DNA from: Spirosoma sp. KCTC 42546
GTDB taxonomy: Bacteria > Bacteroidota > Bacteroidia > Cytophagales > Spirosomataceae
Reading direction: 5' to 3'
DNA length: 64,000 bases
Assembly: GCF_006965485.1 (NCBI RefSeq)
Contig: NZ_CP041360.1
Location: 8,226,501 to 8,290,500 of the forward strand
The notes below the pieces were generated by a model that was not told where the DNA came from, ran no database searches, and saw only the letters and a program-made list of their open reading frames with translations. Within the stretch, counting starts at the first letter, position 1; the number at the start of each line of letters is the position of its first letter. Positions 36,434 through 44,985 of the stretch are shown piece after piece. Position numbers and translations under genes: made by a program.

Positions 36434-37675
36434 ATGAAAAATACGTGTGTTAGCATACTCCTCGGCGTGCTGCCGCTGGCGGCCTTTTCGCAGAAAGTTG
36501 AAGGGCTTGGCAACACTATAGCTTACCCGGAGGAGGCCCGTCAGCTCATCGGGGAGGCCTCAAAAAGCTTTTTAAACCTGGTGCCCGGTGGCTACAATAC
36601 AGTCTGGTTCTCGGCACCCTCTACGCTGAAACCCGGCAAAGTCGACTTTAAATTTACCTTCACCGCCAGTATAGCCCCCAAATCGGCCGAAAGCTTTACG
36701 TGGCATCCTGAAAGCTACCCGCACTATGCCGTTGCAAACGGAGCTACGTCGCTGCCCACTGTATTGGCAGGCCCTGACCAAAAAGCCTTTATCATCACCC
36801 GCCCGCCTGCCCATTTAACACCCGCCGAAGCCAGCCAGTACACAACCTTAGCCGGGAGCGATACACTTCAGGGTAGTTCTCTTGGCCGTACCTTACCAGG
36901 GTTTATTCCGCAGCTATCCATCGGCTTACCGCTCAACTCCGAGCTTACGGTTCGCGGCTTAACGTTCGGCAAAAAATTTGGTCTTTATTACTGGGGGGCT
37001 GGGTTGAAACACAACCTGGGCCGAACCTTGAAATGGCCGTTCGACCTGGCTATTCAGTTGGGTTTTACGCGATTCAATATAGAACGGACTGATTCAACGG
37101 TGGTGCCCAACCTTCCCCGGCAAACGCCTGTAGTAGCAGGCTTTGTCAGTATAGAAGGCAACAAGTCATACACACCTGTTTTATACGGAGTTGATATGTG
37201 GCATGTGTCGGCCACCATTGGTAAAACGTTTTCGACCAACTTCGACGACGGCCGAACGCGCCAGTTCACGCTGTATGGGGGTCTTCAACTCATGCAAAGT
37301 ACAACCCACATGGGCTACAGCGGTACCCTGCCGATTCAACTGATCGAAACCCGGCGCGACAATCCGAATTTCCTTAAACCCGTTACAACGGGCTGGACGG
37401 GGTTTCAGATCCAGGATACTTATACGCGTGTAGGCGCGCTGGGTGGCATGGAATATAAATCCCTGTCAGACATACGGTTATCGCTGGGCGGCACCTACCA
37501 GCCCGACGGCTACGCCAGCCTGAACGCCACCGTTGGCGGGCCTCCGCTAAAAATGCTCAAAGGCACAGCGCAGGTTATGCTCCTGCCTACGGTTATTGTG
37601 CTGCGGGCTATATCTTATGCCTTCAGTTATCAGTATCGTGTTGTGCACCCCTGGCATTGGTGGTACTACTGGTAA
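36434..37675 (+). CDS. Outer-membrane beta-barrel protein (DUF6588-like)
   Basis: This 413-residue protein has a signal peptide (KNTCVSILLGVLPLAAFS). Alternating strands rich in Gly and aromatics (GLYYWGAGLKHNLG, FDLAIQLGFTRFN, RLSLGGTYQPDGYASLNATVGG) and a strongly aromatic C-terminus (HPWHWWYYW) fit an outer-membrane barrel of about 12-14 strands. It resembles Bacteroidota barrel proteins annotated as DUF6588, by overall pattern only. It follows the LamG lipoprotein by 44 bases on the same strand and could be its membrane partner. A hairpin at 37683-37731 ends the unit. Confidence 0.6.
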   Translation: MKNTCVSILLGVLPLAAFSQKVEGLGNTIAYPEEARQLIGEASKSFLNLVPGGYNTVWFSAPSTLKPGKVDFKFTFTASIAPKSAESFTWHPESYPHYAVANGATSLPTVLAGPDQKAFIITRPPAHLTPAEASQYTTLAGSDTLQGSSLGRTLPGFIPQLSIGLPLNSELTVRGLTFGKKFGLYYWGAGLKHNLGRTLKWPFDLAIQLGFTRFNIERTDSTVVPNLPRQTPVVAGFVSIEGNKSYTPVLYGVDMWHVSATIGKTFSTNFDDGRTRQFTLYGGLQLMQSTTHMGYSGTLPIQLIETRRDNPNFLKPVTTGWTGFQIQDTYTRVGALGGMEYKSLSDIRLSLGGTYQPDGYASLNATVGGPPLKMLKGTAQVMLLPTVIVLRAISYAFSYQYRVVHPWHWWYYW

Positions 37676-37682
37676 GAAAGGC

Positions 37683-37731
37683 AGGTTTCCAGGCATAAGG
37701 AGGCTCACTAACTATTCCTGGAAACCTATTT
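37683..37731 (+). terminator. Hairpin after the barrel gene
   Basis: AGGTTTCCAGG (37683-37693) pairs perfectly with 37717-37727; a short ATTTTC follows. The stop codon of the barrel gene is 8 bases upstream. Confidence 0.6.
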
Positions 37732-37861
37732 TCAAAACAGAGTCGACGGCTATACGTGCAACTGGCCATATCCTTACAAAGCATCAACCTATTTTTTGTG
37801 TTGATGCAACCGAAGCAAGTAACCCCGCATCTTCCAGATAATCAGCTCATTTTAGATTATC

Positions 37862-39043
37862 ATGGCCACCGTTCAACATCAACGAGAACATTATATTGAT
37901 TGGATAAGGGTTATCGCCTTTATGATTTTAATCTTTTTCCACTGCTCCATGCCCTTTGTGCAGTTTGGCTGGGAAATAAAAAATAAGGAGCATTCTCTCT
38001 TCCTCGACCGACTTATTATCTGGCTTCACCAATGGCGGTTACCCTTACTGTTTTTCATTTCTGGCGTAGGGGTTAGTTTTTCGTTACGTAAGCGATCAGT
38101 TCTTTCGTTTTTTGGCGAGCGCATTGTTCGGCTGTTCATTCCTCTGGTATTTTCAATGTTATTTGTCATACCTCTCCAGGTATATTTTGAGCGACTGCAA
38201 GAAAAGAAGATCAGTGAATCATACTGGGATTTCTACCCTTCGGTTTGGAATTTTATACCCTATCCGGACGGAACGCTTACCTGGAGCCACTTATGGTTTA
38301 TTGTCTATCTTTTCGTTTTTACAATCTTACTATTACCCGTTTTCTCTTTATTCAAGATCAGGGCTCTACACGGTTGGAAGCAGCGGATCAACCCTTTCTT
38401 TAGGCATCCATCCGCCAATCTTTTGCTGGCAGCCCCCTTCATCATATACTATTTCCTATGGTACATCCGGTGGCCCGTTCAGGGTAGTTTACTTGATGAC
38501 TGGTTCCTGTTTTATTCATCGATTACGTTTTACTTCATCGGTTATTTTCTGGCCGATCTGCCCTCATTCTGGAAAACCTGCGAAACGTATCGAAACTTTT
38601 TTTTAGGGGTAACCTTATCTTGTCTGGTTGTCCTTTTCTGGAAGTATTACTGGTCAGTAGAGCTGCCAAAGCAACAGGATGCTTCGCTTTATAGTTACGG
38701 CTTTTTCGATGGGTTACACATCTGGTCAATCATCCTGACAATCATTGGGTTTGCACGACGATATCTAAATTTTTCCAATCCATCACTCGTGTATTTAACC
38801 TCGGCGGTTTACCCATTCTACATTCTTCATCAAACGATCATTGTGGCAACGGGCTACTACATTGTTCAATGGGAAAGTCCGATTTGGATCAAGTTGACTA
38901 GCCTGATTGTGGTTTGTTTTACCTTGATCCTTCTACTGTACCATTTCCTGATTCGTCCCTTTGTTCTCACACGTATCCTGTACGGGCTGAAGCCTAAGCA
39001 ACTAAGGCCAACAAATCACGTATCGTATGCCGAACAGGAATAG
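37862..39043 (+). CDS. Acyltransferase 3 family membrane protein
   Basis: This 393-residue protein has about ten membrane helices and the acyltransferase-3 signature: DWIRVIAFMILIFFHCSMPF at the start (catalytic His in HCSMP), then RLPLLFFISGVGVSFSLRKR and the conserved Arg segment (RLFIPLVF). Family members transfer acetyl or succinyl groups across the inner membrane onto surface polysaccharides or glucans. The layout resembles OpgC-like glucan modifiers. No polysaccharide gene lies nearby, so the acceptor is unknown. It is flanked by the barrel operon's hairpin and the convergent apbE gene, whose stop is 26 bases away. Confidence 0.85.
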   Translation: MATVQHQREHYIDWIRVIAFMILIFFHCSMPFVQFGWEIKNKEHSLFLDRLIIWLHQWRLPLLFFISGVGVSFSLRKRSVLSFFGERIVRLFIPLVFSMLFVIPLQVYFERLQEKKISESYWDFYPSVWNFIPYPDGTLTWSHLWFIVYLFVFTILLLPVFSLFKIRALHGWKQRINPFFRHPSANLLLAAPFIIYYFLWYIRWPVQGSLLDDWFLFYSSITFYFIGYFLADLPSFWKTCETYRNFFLGVTLSCLVVLFWKYYWSVELPKQQDASLYSYGFFDGLHIWSIILTIIGFARRYLNFSNPSLVYLTSAVYPFYILHQTIIVATGYYIVQWESPIWIKLTSLIVVCFTLILLLYHFLIRPFVLTRILYGLKPKQLRPTNHVSYAEQE

Positions 39044-39069
39044 TGATGGTTCCTGGGCAAAATCAATGG

Positions 39070-40110
39070 TCAAAACTCAGCCGACTGCCATTTGCGCAGT
39101 TGGTCGTGTTTGTTTTCCAGCATGAGCAGTTTTACACCCGGAAATTGGCCTAACAACCGACGGCTTTTCCGTAATCCGGCCACGCTGAAAACCTTTGTTA
39201 GTGCATCGGCCTGATACCCGTTGGGTGCCAGGACGGTAGCCTGCACAAAGTGATGTAATCCAAGCCCGGAACGTGGGTTCATAATGTGCGAGTAGCGCCG
39301 ACCCTTATACTCTAGAAAACGATACGTATCGCCAGAGGTTGTGATAGCCGCATTTTTGAGCAGAATGGTTTTTGTGTCCATATCACCAGCTTTTCCTGAA
39401 CCAATGCCAACCCGCCAGCCAGTCAGATTTGGAGGAGAATCTCCAGCCAAAATATCGCCACCAATATCAATCAGAGTAGACTGTATTCCGAAGCCATGAA
39501 GAACGTTCAGGGCTTCGTCGATCGCAAAGCCCTGCCCAATCCCACCAACATCCAGCCGCATATGAGATCGGCGTAGTCGTACCGAACGAGTGGTGCTATC
39601 TAACTCCATCAGTCTATAGCCAACAGCACGTCTGGCCCGATGACGTTCCCTCACGGTTGGAAATTCCTTCCGGCGAACAGCCCTTCGCCAAAGCAATGAC
39701 AGCGGTCCAAGGGTTGGATCATACCGACCCTTAGAAAGTCGGGCGATAGTTTGTGCTTTTTGCAGAACGTTAAACAAATCCATCGAAACCGGTGTCCATT
39801 GGCCAGACCCACTGGTAGCGGACAACCGATTGATTTCGGAGCCGTCCATGTAATCGCTCATAACCTGGTTCAGGGAATCCATCCGGGCCGATACTGCGGT
39901 ATAGGCCCGTTGAGCTATCAGGCTGTCGGGTGCGTAAAAAATGACATTGAATTGCGTTCCCATCAAGCCACGGTGAAACGAAAACCGCGTCTGAGCGTTC
40001 GACTGGGCATGAACAAAAACTGGTAGCAAGTTTATTGCTACCAGATGAACTAAGGTAAAATGAAGGAATAACGTAGTCCGCAAACTATTTTTACACGATA
40101 TGTTTATCAA
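39070..40110 (-). CDS. apbE: FAD:protein FMN transferase
   Basis: This 346-residue exported enzyme attaches FMN through a phosphoester to Thr or Ser of target flavoproteins. Motifs are MGTQFNVIFY, YDPTLGPLSLLW, LDVGGIGQGFAID, IDIGGDILAGD, AITTSGDTYRF and HIMNPRSG, plus the Mg-binding NGYQADALTKVFSV near the C-terminus. A hydrophobic N-terminus (about residues 12-35) is a signal peptide. No ATG precedes it in frame; the TTG at 40110 is used and another TTG lies nine codons in. It is divergent, 12 bases apart, from a small membrane-protein gene, so the two promoters overlap. No Nqr or Rnf subunits lie in the window, so its target is elsewhere. Confidence 0.92.
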   Translation of the reverse strand: MINISCKNSLRTTLFLHFTLVHLVAINLLPVFVHAQSNAQTRFSFHRGLMGTQFNVIFYAPDSLIAQRAYTAVSARMDSLNQVMSDYMDGSEINRLSATSGSGQWTPVSMDLFNVLQKAQTIARLSKGRYDPTLGPLSLLWRRAVRRKEFPTVRERHRARRAVGYRLMELDSTTRSVRLRRSHMRLDVGGIGQGFAIDEALNVLHGFGIQSTLIDIGGDILAGDSPPNLTGWRVGIGSGKAGDMDTKTILLKNAAITTSGDTYRFLEYKGRRYSHIMNPRSGLGLHHFVQATVLAPNGYQADALTKVFSVAGLRKSRRLLGQFPGVKLLMLENKHDQLRKWQSAEF

Positions 40111-40122
40111 GCTACTTACAGT

Positions 40123-40326
40123 ATGGTCACGATCAAAAATAAATTCGTTTTACTAGCCGCCGGTTTCTGGTTATCAGGCATTGTACTTATCCTAATTGGC
40201 GCAGGGGTTAAAAGTGCACGTCCTGATGTTGCCGGACCATTATTAACTGTGGGAATTATAGCGCAGGCAGCTGGCTTCGGCTTCTTAGGATTTGCGATTA
40301 TGCAGGCAGTTCTAAAGAAAAAGTGA
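40123..40326 (+). CDS. Small two-helix membrane protein
   Basis: This 67-residue protein consists of two hydrophobic helices (about 9-27 and 39-62: FVLLAAGFWLSGIVLILIGAG and LLTVGIIAQAAGFGFLGFAIM) linked by a short polar turn and ending in KKK. The coding look (ATG, regular hydrophobic periodicity, basic termini) supports a real gene, but I do not recognise the family. Its start is 12 bases from the divergent apbE start, and its stop is 11 bases from the convergent aroC end. Confidence 0.65.
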   Translation: MVTIKNKFVLLAAGFWLSGIVLILIGAGVKSARPDVAGPLLTVGIIAQAAGFGFLGFAIMQAVLKKK

Positions 40327-40337
40327 GTGGCAGCGAT

Positions 40338-41417
40338 CTAAACGCGCGCTACCTTATCCCGCAGATACATATCAGCTAGCACCAGGGCAGCCATGGTTTC
40401 TACAATGGGCACGGCACGGGGTACAACGCATGGGTCATGCCGACCTTTGCCCGAAACGGTAACGGCCTGCCCATGTACATCTACACTATCCTGATCCTGC
40501 ATGATGGTGGCTACCGGTTTGAAGGCCGTTCTAAAGTAGATATCCTCGCCGTTGCTAATTCCACCCTGAATGCCGCCCGATTGATTCGTTTTTGTCCGAA
40601 CTCGACCCTGTTCATCGGTATAAAATTCGTCGTTATGCTGAGAGCCGTATTGTTCTACCCCGGCAAATCCGCTACCGTATTCAAATCCTTTTACGGCATT
40701 GATACTGAGCATAGCTTTACCCAGTTCGGCATGGAGTTTATCGAAAACAGGTTCGCCCCAGCCCACGGGAACTCCCGTCACAACGCAGTCGACAATACCG
40801 CCAATAGAATCGCCCCGCTTACGTGTTTCATCAATATAGGTAAACATTTGCTCAGCCGTTTCGGGATCGGGGCAACGAACGGCATTTTCTTCGGCCAGAG
40901 CCAGATTTAATTCCTGATATGGCTTATCAAGTTTTAGTTTTCCTACCTGAGAGACATAGGCCTGAATCTTAACCCCTTGTTGTGCAAGCAGTAATTTGGC
41001 AATGGCTCCAGCCGCTACGCGAGCCGCCGTTTCGCGAGCCGACGAACGGCCACCACCCCGGTAATCGCGGGAGCCATATTTAGTCTGATAGGTATAATCA
41101 GCATGAGATGGCCGGAATTGCTCGGAGATATGGCCGTAATCTTTACTTCGCTGATCGGTATTTCGAATAAGCAGAGCAATAGGCGTTCCCTGGGTTTTTC
41201 CATCAAATACGCCTGAGAGTACCTCAAATTCATCTGCTTCACGCCGTTGGGTCGTTATGCGCGACTGCCCAGGTTTCCGTCGATCTAGTTCATGCTGAAT
41301 AAAGTCTGTATCGAAGGCTAATCCGGCTGGGCAACCGTCAATCACAACGCCGATACCCGGCCCATGGGATTCACCAAATGTAGAAATTCGAAATAGCTTT
41401 CCGTACGTACTGCTCAT
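40338..41417 (-). CDS. aroC: Chorismate synthase
   Basis: This 359-residue enzyme performs the last step of the shikimate pathway, converting EPSP to chorismate with reduced FMN. The family signatures are clear: [18 protein letters not shown] near the N-terminus, [28 protein letters not shown] around residues 114-140, [21 protein letters not shown] near 282-302 and [16 protein letters not shown] near 322-337. Full length for the family, no oddities. It stands alone; its neighbours are a convergent small membrane protein and batD upstream on the same strand, 148 bases away. Confidence 0.97.
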   Translation of the reverse strand: MSSTYGKLFRISTFGESHGPGIGVVIDGCPAGLAFDTDFIQHELDRRKPGQSRITTQRREADEFEVLSGVFDGKTQGTPIALLIRNTDQRSKDYGHISEQFRPSHADYTYQTKYGSRDYRGGGRSSARETAARVAAGAIAKLLLAQQGVKIQAYVSQVGKLKLDKPYQELNLALAEENAVRCPDPETAEQMFTYIDETRKRGDSIGGIVDCVVTGVPVGWGEPVFDKLHAELGKAMLSINAVKGFEYGSGFAGVEQYGSQHNDEFYTDEQGRVRTKTNQSGGIQGGISNGEDIYFRTAFKPVATIMQDQDSVDVHGQAVTVSGKGRHDPCVVPRAVPIVETMAALVLADMYLRDKVARV

Positions 41418-41565
41418 GCCTGTTGGGTAATATGTATTCAGGCAAAATTAGCTAGTTATTGAGTCATTATTTAGCCGGTTCGCATCAACAATCCCCTGGC
41501 AGAACGCCTATCTTTATATAACTGCCTAAAATACTGACGATTAGAAAAATATTTTATGATACTAA

Positions 41566-43035
41566 CTATCGTCCTGTATCCTGTTTTTTAAAAAAAACGA
41601 ATACCATTCCGATCAACATAACCAAAATAAGCACATTGGCAATGGCCCGAACCAGCACCGAAATGCTAATTGGCTGGAGTGTACTATCCATGGCTTCAAT
41701 ACCTGCATATAGCGAGTGATCAGTCGTTATACCTGATGACGTTTCGCCATTAGCTCCCGAACCACTACTGGGTGCCGCCACCTGAGCTGCGGCAGTAGGA
41801 TTTTTGTTCCCAACCTGGAGTCGCAATTGTGGTCGAAGTGTATCGTATTGCCCGGTTTTGGGGTCGAAGTAAATCCATTGGAAACGGTTCGCCAATGAAA
41901 TCTCTCCATTCTGGTGTGGTACAATAAAGTAGCTGAATGTTTTACGGCCTGTTACCTGATTCCCATTATTCGTAACTGTGTGGCGTTCTTCGGGCGGAAA
42001 CACATCAAACTCTGCTGTTTCATTTGAAAGCGCGGGAGCAGGAAGCGTAGCAATATTTCCCTCTCCTATTACGGTTAGCGTATAGCGAACACTTTGCCCT
42101 ATAGTAACACCCTGCCGATCTAGCCCTTCTTCCAACTGAAACGACCCGACCGGCACCCTTCCCCGCAGTGGGTGCGGAGGTAATGCCTTAACCGTTATGG
42201 TGAGTGGTCTGCTGGTAAATACTACTGTTTCGGGCTGAGATGAGGGTGGCCCAATGTTGGGTCGTGGACGTACTAACTGAAGCGACACGGCGGGCAATCG
42301 TAAATCCTGATTCGAAAGCGGGAAAAAGACGGATTGGTAGATACGAAACTCCCGGAATCTTTTCCCTCTGATTAGGATTGAGATCGGCTTCAATTCTGTA
42401 ATGGCCAGGTTTTCCTCCCACGAGTTAGCCGGACGGATTTTTTTGGTGATCTCCTGTAATTGCTTGTCGAGAGCGGTAAAATTGAGGACGTATGGATAGT
42501 CATCGGCAATATACAGTGATAGGGTCAGCGCCACGTCTTCACCCGCATAAACCGACGATTTAGACGCACGTAGTGATAGAAAAGCGGCTTTCCCTGTAAC
42601 TACATCTACCGTATTAAGTGTAGTAGCGGTTGGTGCAGTTGCCGTTTTGGAGGGCAGAACAACTAGTACTGCCCCATCCGAACGCACGGTTTCACCATTA
42701 ATGGTAATCGTAAATGGTGGCAACCGAAATCGACCGGAAGCAGTAGCCAGATAATTTTGCGTAATTACTTGATTAGTAATTGTTTTTCCACCAACTTCAC
42801 TAGGGGAAACACTAGTCGATATTCCTTGTTTAGTGAATCCGGTTATATCAGGAAAGGGAATGGTAACCCTATTTTCGCTATTGGGAATGATGACTGAAAT
42901 AGTAAAAGGCCGCTCAATAGGAAAAGTAGTTTGGCTTAATTCAATAGAAGTAACATTATCAGGAACTTGTCCAAAAGCTATACTACTACCCAAGAAAAAT
43001 AATGCAAAAAATTTGCGGAATATTGCAAGTAACAT
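41566..43035 (-). CDS. batD: BatD-like oxygen-tolerance membrane protein
   Basis: The ATG at 43035 is used (489 residues), starting a signal peptide (LLAIFRKFFALFFLGSSIAFG); the frame is open to 43263 but the extra residues are not protein-like. The periplasmic part has several Ig-like beta domains (VPDNVTSIELSQTTFPIERPF, SVYAGEDVALTLSLYIADDYP, GQSVRYTLTVIGEGNIATLPAP). A single C-terminal membrane helix (VLILVMLIGMVFVFF) precedes a short basic tail. BatD proteins normally work with BatA, BatB and MoxR; none of these lies in the window, so this is an orphan or second copy. The length is shorter than many BatD proteins. Confidence 0.8.
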   Translation of the reverse strand: MLLAIFRKFFALFFLGSSIAFGQVPDNVTSIELSQTTFPIERPFTISVIIPNSENRVTIPFPDITGFTKQGISTSVSPSEVGGKTITNQVITQNYLATASGRFRLPPFTITINGETVRSDGAVLVVLPSKTATAPTATTLNTVDVVTGKAAFLSLRASKSSVYAGEDVALTLSLYIADDYPYVLNFTALDKQLQEITKKIRPANSWEENLAITELKPISILIRGKRFREFRIYQSVFFPLSNQDLRLPAVSLQLVRPRPNIGPPSSQPETVVFTSRPLTITVKALPPHPLRGRVPVGSFQLEEGLDRQGVTIGQSVRYTLTVIGEGNIATLPAPALSNETAEFDVFPPEERHTVTNNGNQVTGRKTFSYFIVPHQNGEISLANRFQWIYFDPKTGQYDTLRPQLRLQVGNKNPTAAAQVAAPSSGSGANGETSSGITTDHSLYAGIEAMDSTLQPISISVLVRAIANVLILVMLIGMVFVFFKKQDTGR

Positions 43036-43143
43036 TGTTATTTTGAAGCAACAATTTTCATAGTAAGTCGTTACCGATATAAGAACGAACCAGTCAACCT
43101 CTTTCAATATCCATAGGCTTCCTAAACAACAAATTAATACCCT

Positions 43144-43347
43144 ATGCTCTCTATGCTCGAATATATCAAAACCATCCTTCAGAAGGTGAGTTTTGATAAA
43201 TCTCTTTTTGAAAAAGAATTGGCCAAAGCCATTAAGTTGCTCATTCCAAAAGAAGTTAAGCAACTAAAACGCTGGTGTTATCTCCAATTTGGCAAAGTTT
43301 ACCGAGTGGTATTGAACCACTGTTTTTCACGGGTTCGGTTCACCTGA
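43144..43347 (+). CDS. Small basic protein of unknown function
   Basis: This 67-residue protein has an amphipathic, Lys- and Leu-rich helix (EYIKTILQKVSFDKSLFEKELAKAIKLLIP, residues 5-34, described by its key repeats of EL/KAI) and a second half with WCYLQFGKVYRVVLNHCFSR. A second ATG at 43153 may be the true start. I believe similar short proteins occur in related Bacteroidota, but this is from memory of the pattern and no function is known. A strong bidirectional terminator lies 18 bases after its stop, which supports a real transcript. Confidence 0.65.
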   Translation: MLSMLEYIKTILQKVSFDKSLFEKELAKAIKLLIPKEVKQLKRWCYLQFGKVYRVVLNHCFSRVRFT

Positions 43348-43365
43348 CAAAGTAGTCTGACGGCT

Positions 43366-43406
43366 AAAAAAGCTCCCCTGGCTTCGCGAAGCCAGGGGAG
43401 CTTTTT
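43366..43406. terminator. Strong bidirectional terminator
   Basis: Bases 43366-43386 and 43387-43406 form a perfect palindrome (core CTCCCCTGGCTTCG) flanked by A and T runs. It lies between the convergent small basic protein gene and the beta-CASP hydrolase gene and should terminate both. Confidence 0.92.
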
Positions 43407-43485
43407 GTTTTGTCCGTATTCGGTCTACGGTAATTAGTTTACGGTTAATAACACGCATGCGCAGCCAACCGTAAACCAAATACCT

Positions 43486-44880
43486 TTACAGATTCACTTT
43501 CTGTCCCATTTCAGGTATCTCTATATGCTGAAATCCAGCCGCCTGCAGGTGATCTTTCCAGATAAGTTGCTTGTCGTATTCGCCATGAACCAGAAATACC
43601 TGTTTAACCTGAGCGGGATTCTGGCAGCTCAGAAAGTGAAGCATTTCCTTATAATCGCCATGGGCCGAGAACGAGTCCATAATAGCTACACGGGCAATAA
43701 CCGGGTATCGTTCGCCAAAAATTGTCACTTCCTTATCACCCCGCTTCAGAGCGCCACCCAGGCTGGTTGGCGATGCATAACCAACCAGAAGAATGGTGGT
43801 ATTGGGTTTTGTAATGTTGTTCTTGATATGATGCTTGATACGTCCGGCCTCAGCCATGCCCGATGGCGCAATGATAATACAGGGTTCTTTGCTATCATTG
43901 ATGGCTTTCGACTCGTTTACGTCCGTCACATAATGCAGATTAGGGAAATTAAACGCATCGCCATCCTTTTTGATATAAGCCAGAATATCCGGATTAAAAT
44001 CTTCTTCATGATCACGCATGACCTTCGTCGCTTTCACCGACATTGGGCTGTCGATATACACTGGCAAACGGGGTAAACGACCTTCACTTTCTAACTGGTC
44101 GAGCGCATAAATCAACTCCTGTGTACGGTCAACTGCAAAAGCCGGAATAATGAGCTTACCCCGCCCTTCTACACAGGTCTGCTGAACGATATTGAGCAAA
44201 TGCGCTTTCATATCAGGTTCCGCTTCATGCAGTCGGTCGCCGTAGGTCGATTCGCAAATGATGTAGTCAGCCTGTGGGAAGGTATCGGGCGAGCGCAGAA
44301 TTTTATCATCGGGACGGCCAATATCACCACTAAAAAAAAGATGCTTCTCCACCCCGTTGTCTTCAATCATCAGGCTAACGGCTGCACTGCCCAGTAAATG
44401 GCCCGCATCGGTTAGTAAGCCCGTCACTTCATCGCAAATCATGAACGACTTTCCATACTGCACGGCTTGCATCTGATCGAGTGCCTTCTGTACGTCTTCT
44501 TCGTCATAGAGTGCCTCAAGCTCAGGCTCGCCCCGGCGCTTACGTCGCTCATTAACTCGTTCGAGGTCGCGTTCCTGAATCCGCGCACTATCCATGAGCA
44601 TCACTTCGCAGAGATCAATTGTGGCCGATGTCGTGTAAATTGGGCCTTTGAACCCCTTGCGCACGAGCCTGGGAATCAGCCCTGTGTGGTCGATGTGCGC
44701 ATGCGAAAGGACCATGTAATCAACCAGGGCCGGATCGAATCCAAACTGTTGGTTCAGCTCATCGGTGTTGATCCCCTGAAATAGCCCACAATCGAGCAAG
44801 ATTTGTTTGCCACTGGCGGTGGTCAGCAAGTGTTTACTGCCTGTAACGGTACGGGCTGCGCCGAAAAATTGAATGGTCAT
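43486..44880 (-). CDS. Beta-CASP metallo-beta-lactamase RNase-like hydrolase
   Basis: This 464-residue protein has the metallo-beta-lactamase zinc motif SHAHIDHTGLIP near residues 59-70, GHLLGSAAV near 160-168, FFSGDIGRPDD, a beta-CASP insert (PAFAVDRTQELIYALDQL, DSPMSVKAT, PSGMAEAGRIKHH) and the final RMMBL-type SFSAHGDYKEM and VFLVHGEYDKQ. These are the parts of CPSF73/RNase J-like nucleases, and this short bacterial form is annotated as an MBL-fold RNA-specificity-domain protein. It probably acts on RNA ends in the cytoplasm. The lid of the active site is complete. It is divergent from pbpC and closed by the terminator at 43366-43406. Confidence 0.92.
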   Translation of the reverse strand: MTIQFFGAARTVTGSKHLLTTASGKQILLDCGLFQGINTDELNQQFGFDPALVDYMVLSHAHIDHTGLIPRLVRKGFKGPIYTTSATIDLCEVMLMDSARIQERDLERVNERRKRRGEPELEALYDEEDVQKALDQMQAVQYGKSFMICDEVTGLLTDAGHLLGSAAVSLMIEDNGVEKHLFFSGDIGRPDDKILRSPDTFPQADYIICESTYGDRLHEAEPDMKAHLLNIVQQTCVEGRGKLIIPAFAVDRTQELIYALDQLESEGRLPRLPVYIDSPMSVKATKVMRDHEEDFNPDILAYIKKDGDAFNFPNLHYVTDVNESKAINDSKEPCIIIAPSGMAEAGRIKHHIKNNITKPNTTILLVGYASPTSLGGALKRGDKEVTIFGERYPVIARVAIMDSFSAHGDYKEMLHFLSCQNPAQVKQVFLVHGEYDKQLIWKDHLQAAGFQHIEIPEMGQKVNL

Positions 44881-44985
44881 GATTTAGGTATGTTCTCGGT
44901 AAATCTGTGCGTTTCTTTGTACATCTCCGTGTACAAACTATGCTACTGAGACGTGCAAATAAACAGAGAGTTTCACGGACTTATC

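Noticed and set aside
43036..43263. N-terminal extension of BatD
   Set aside because: The 76 extra codons precede a clear signal peptide and look like non-coding sequence.
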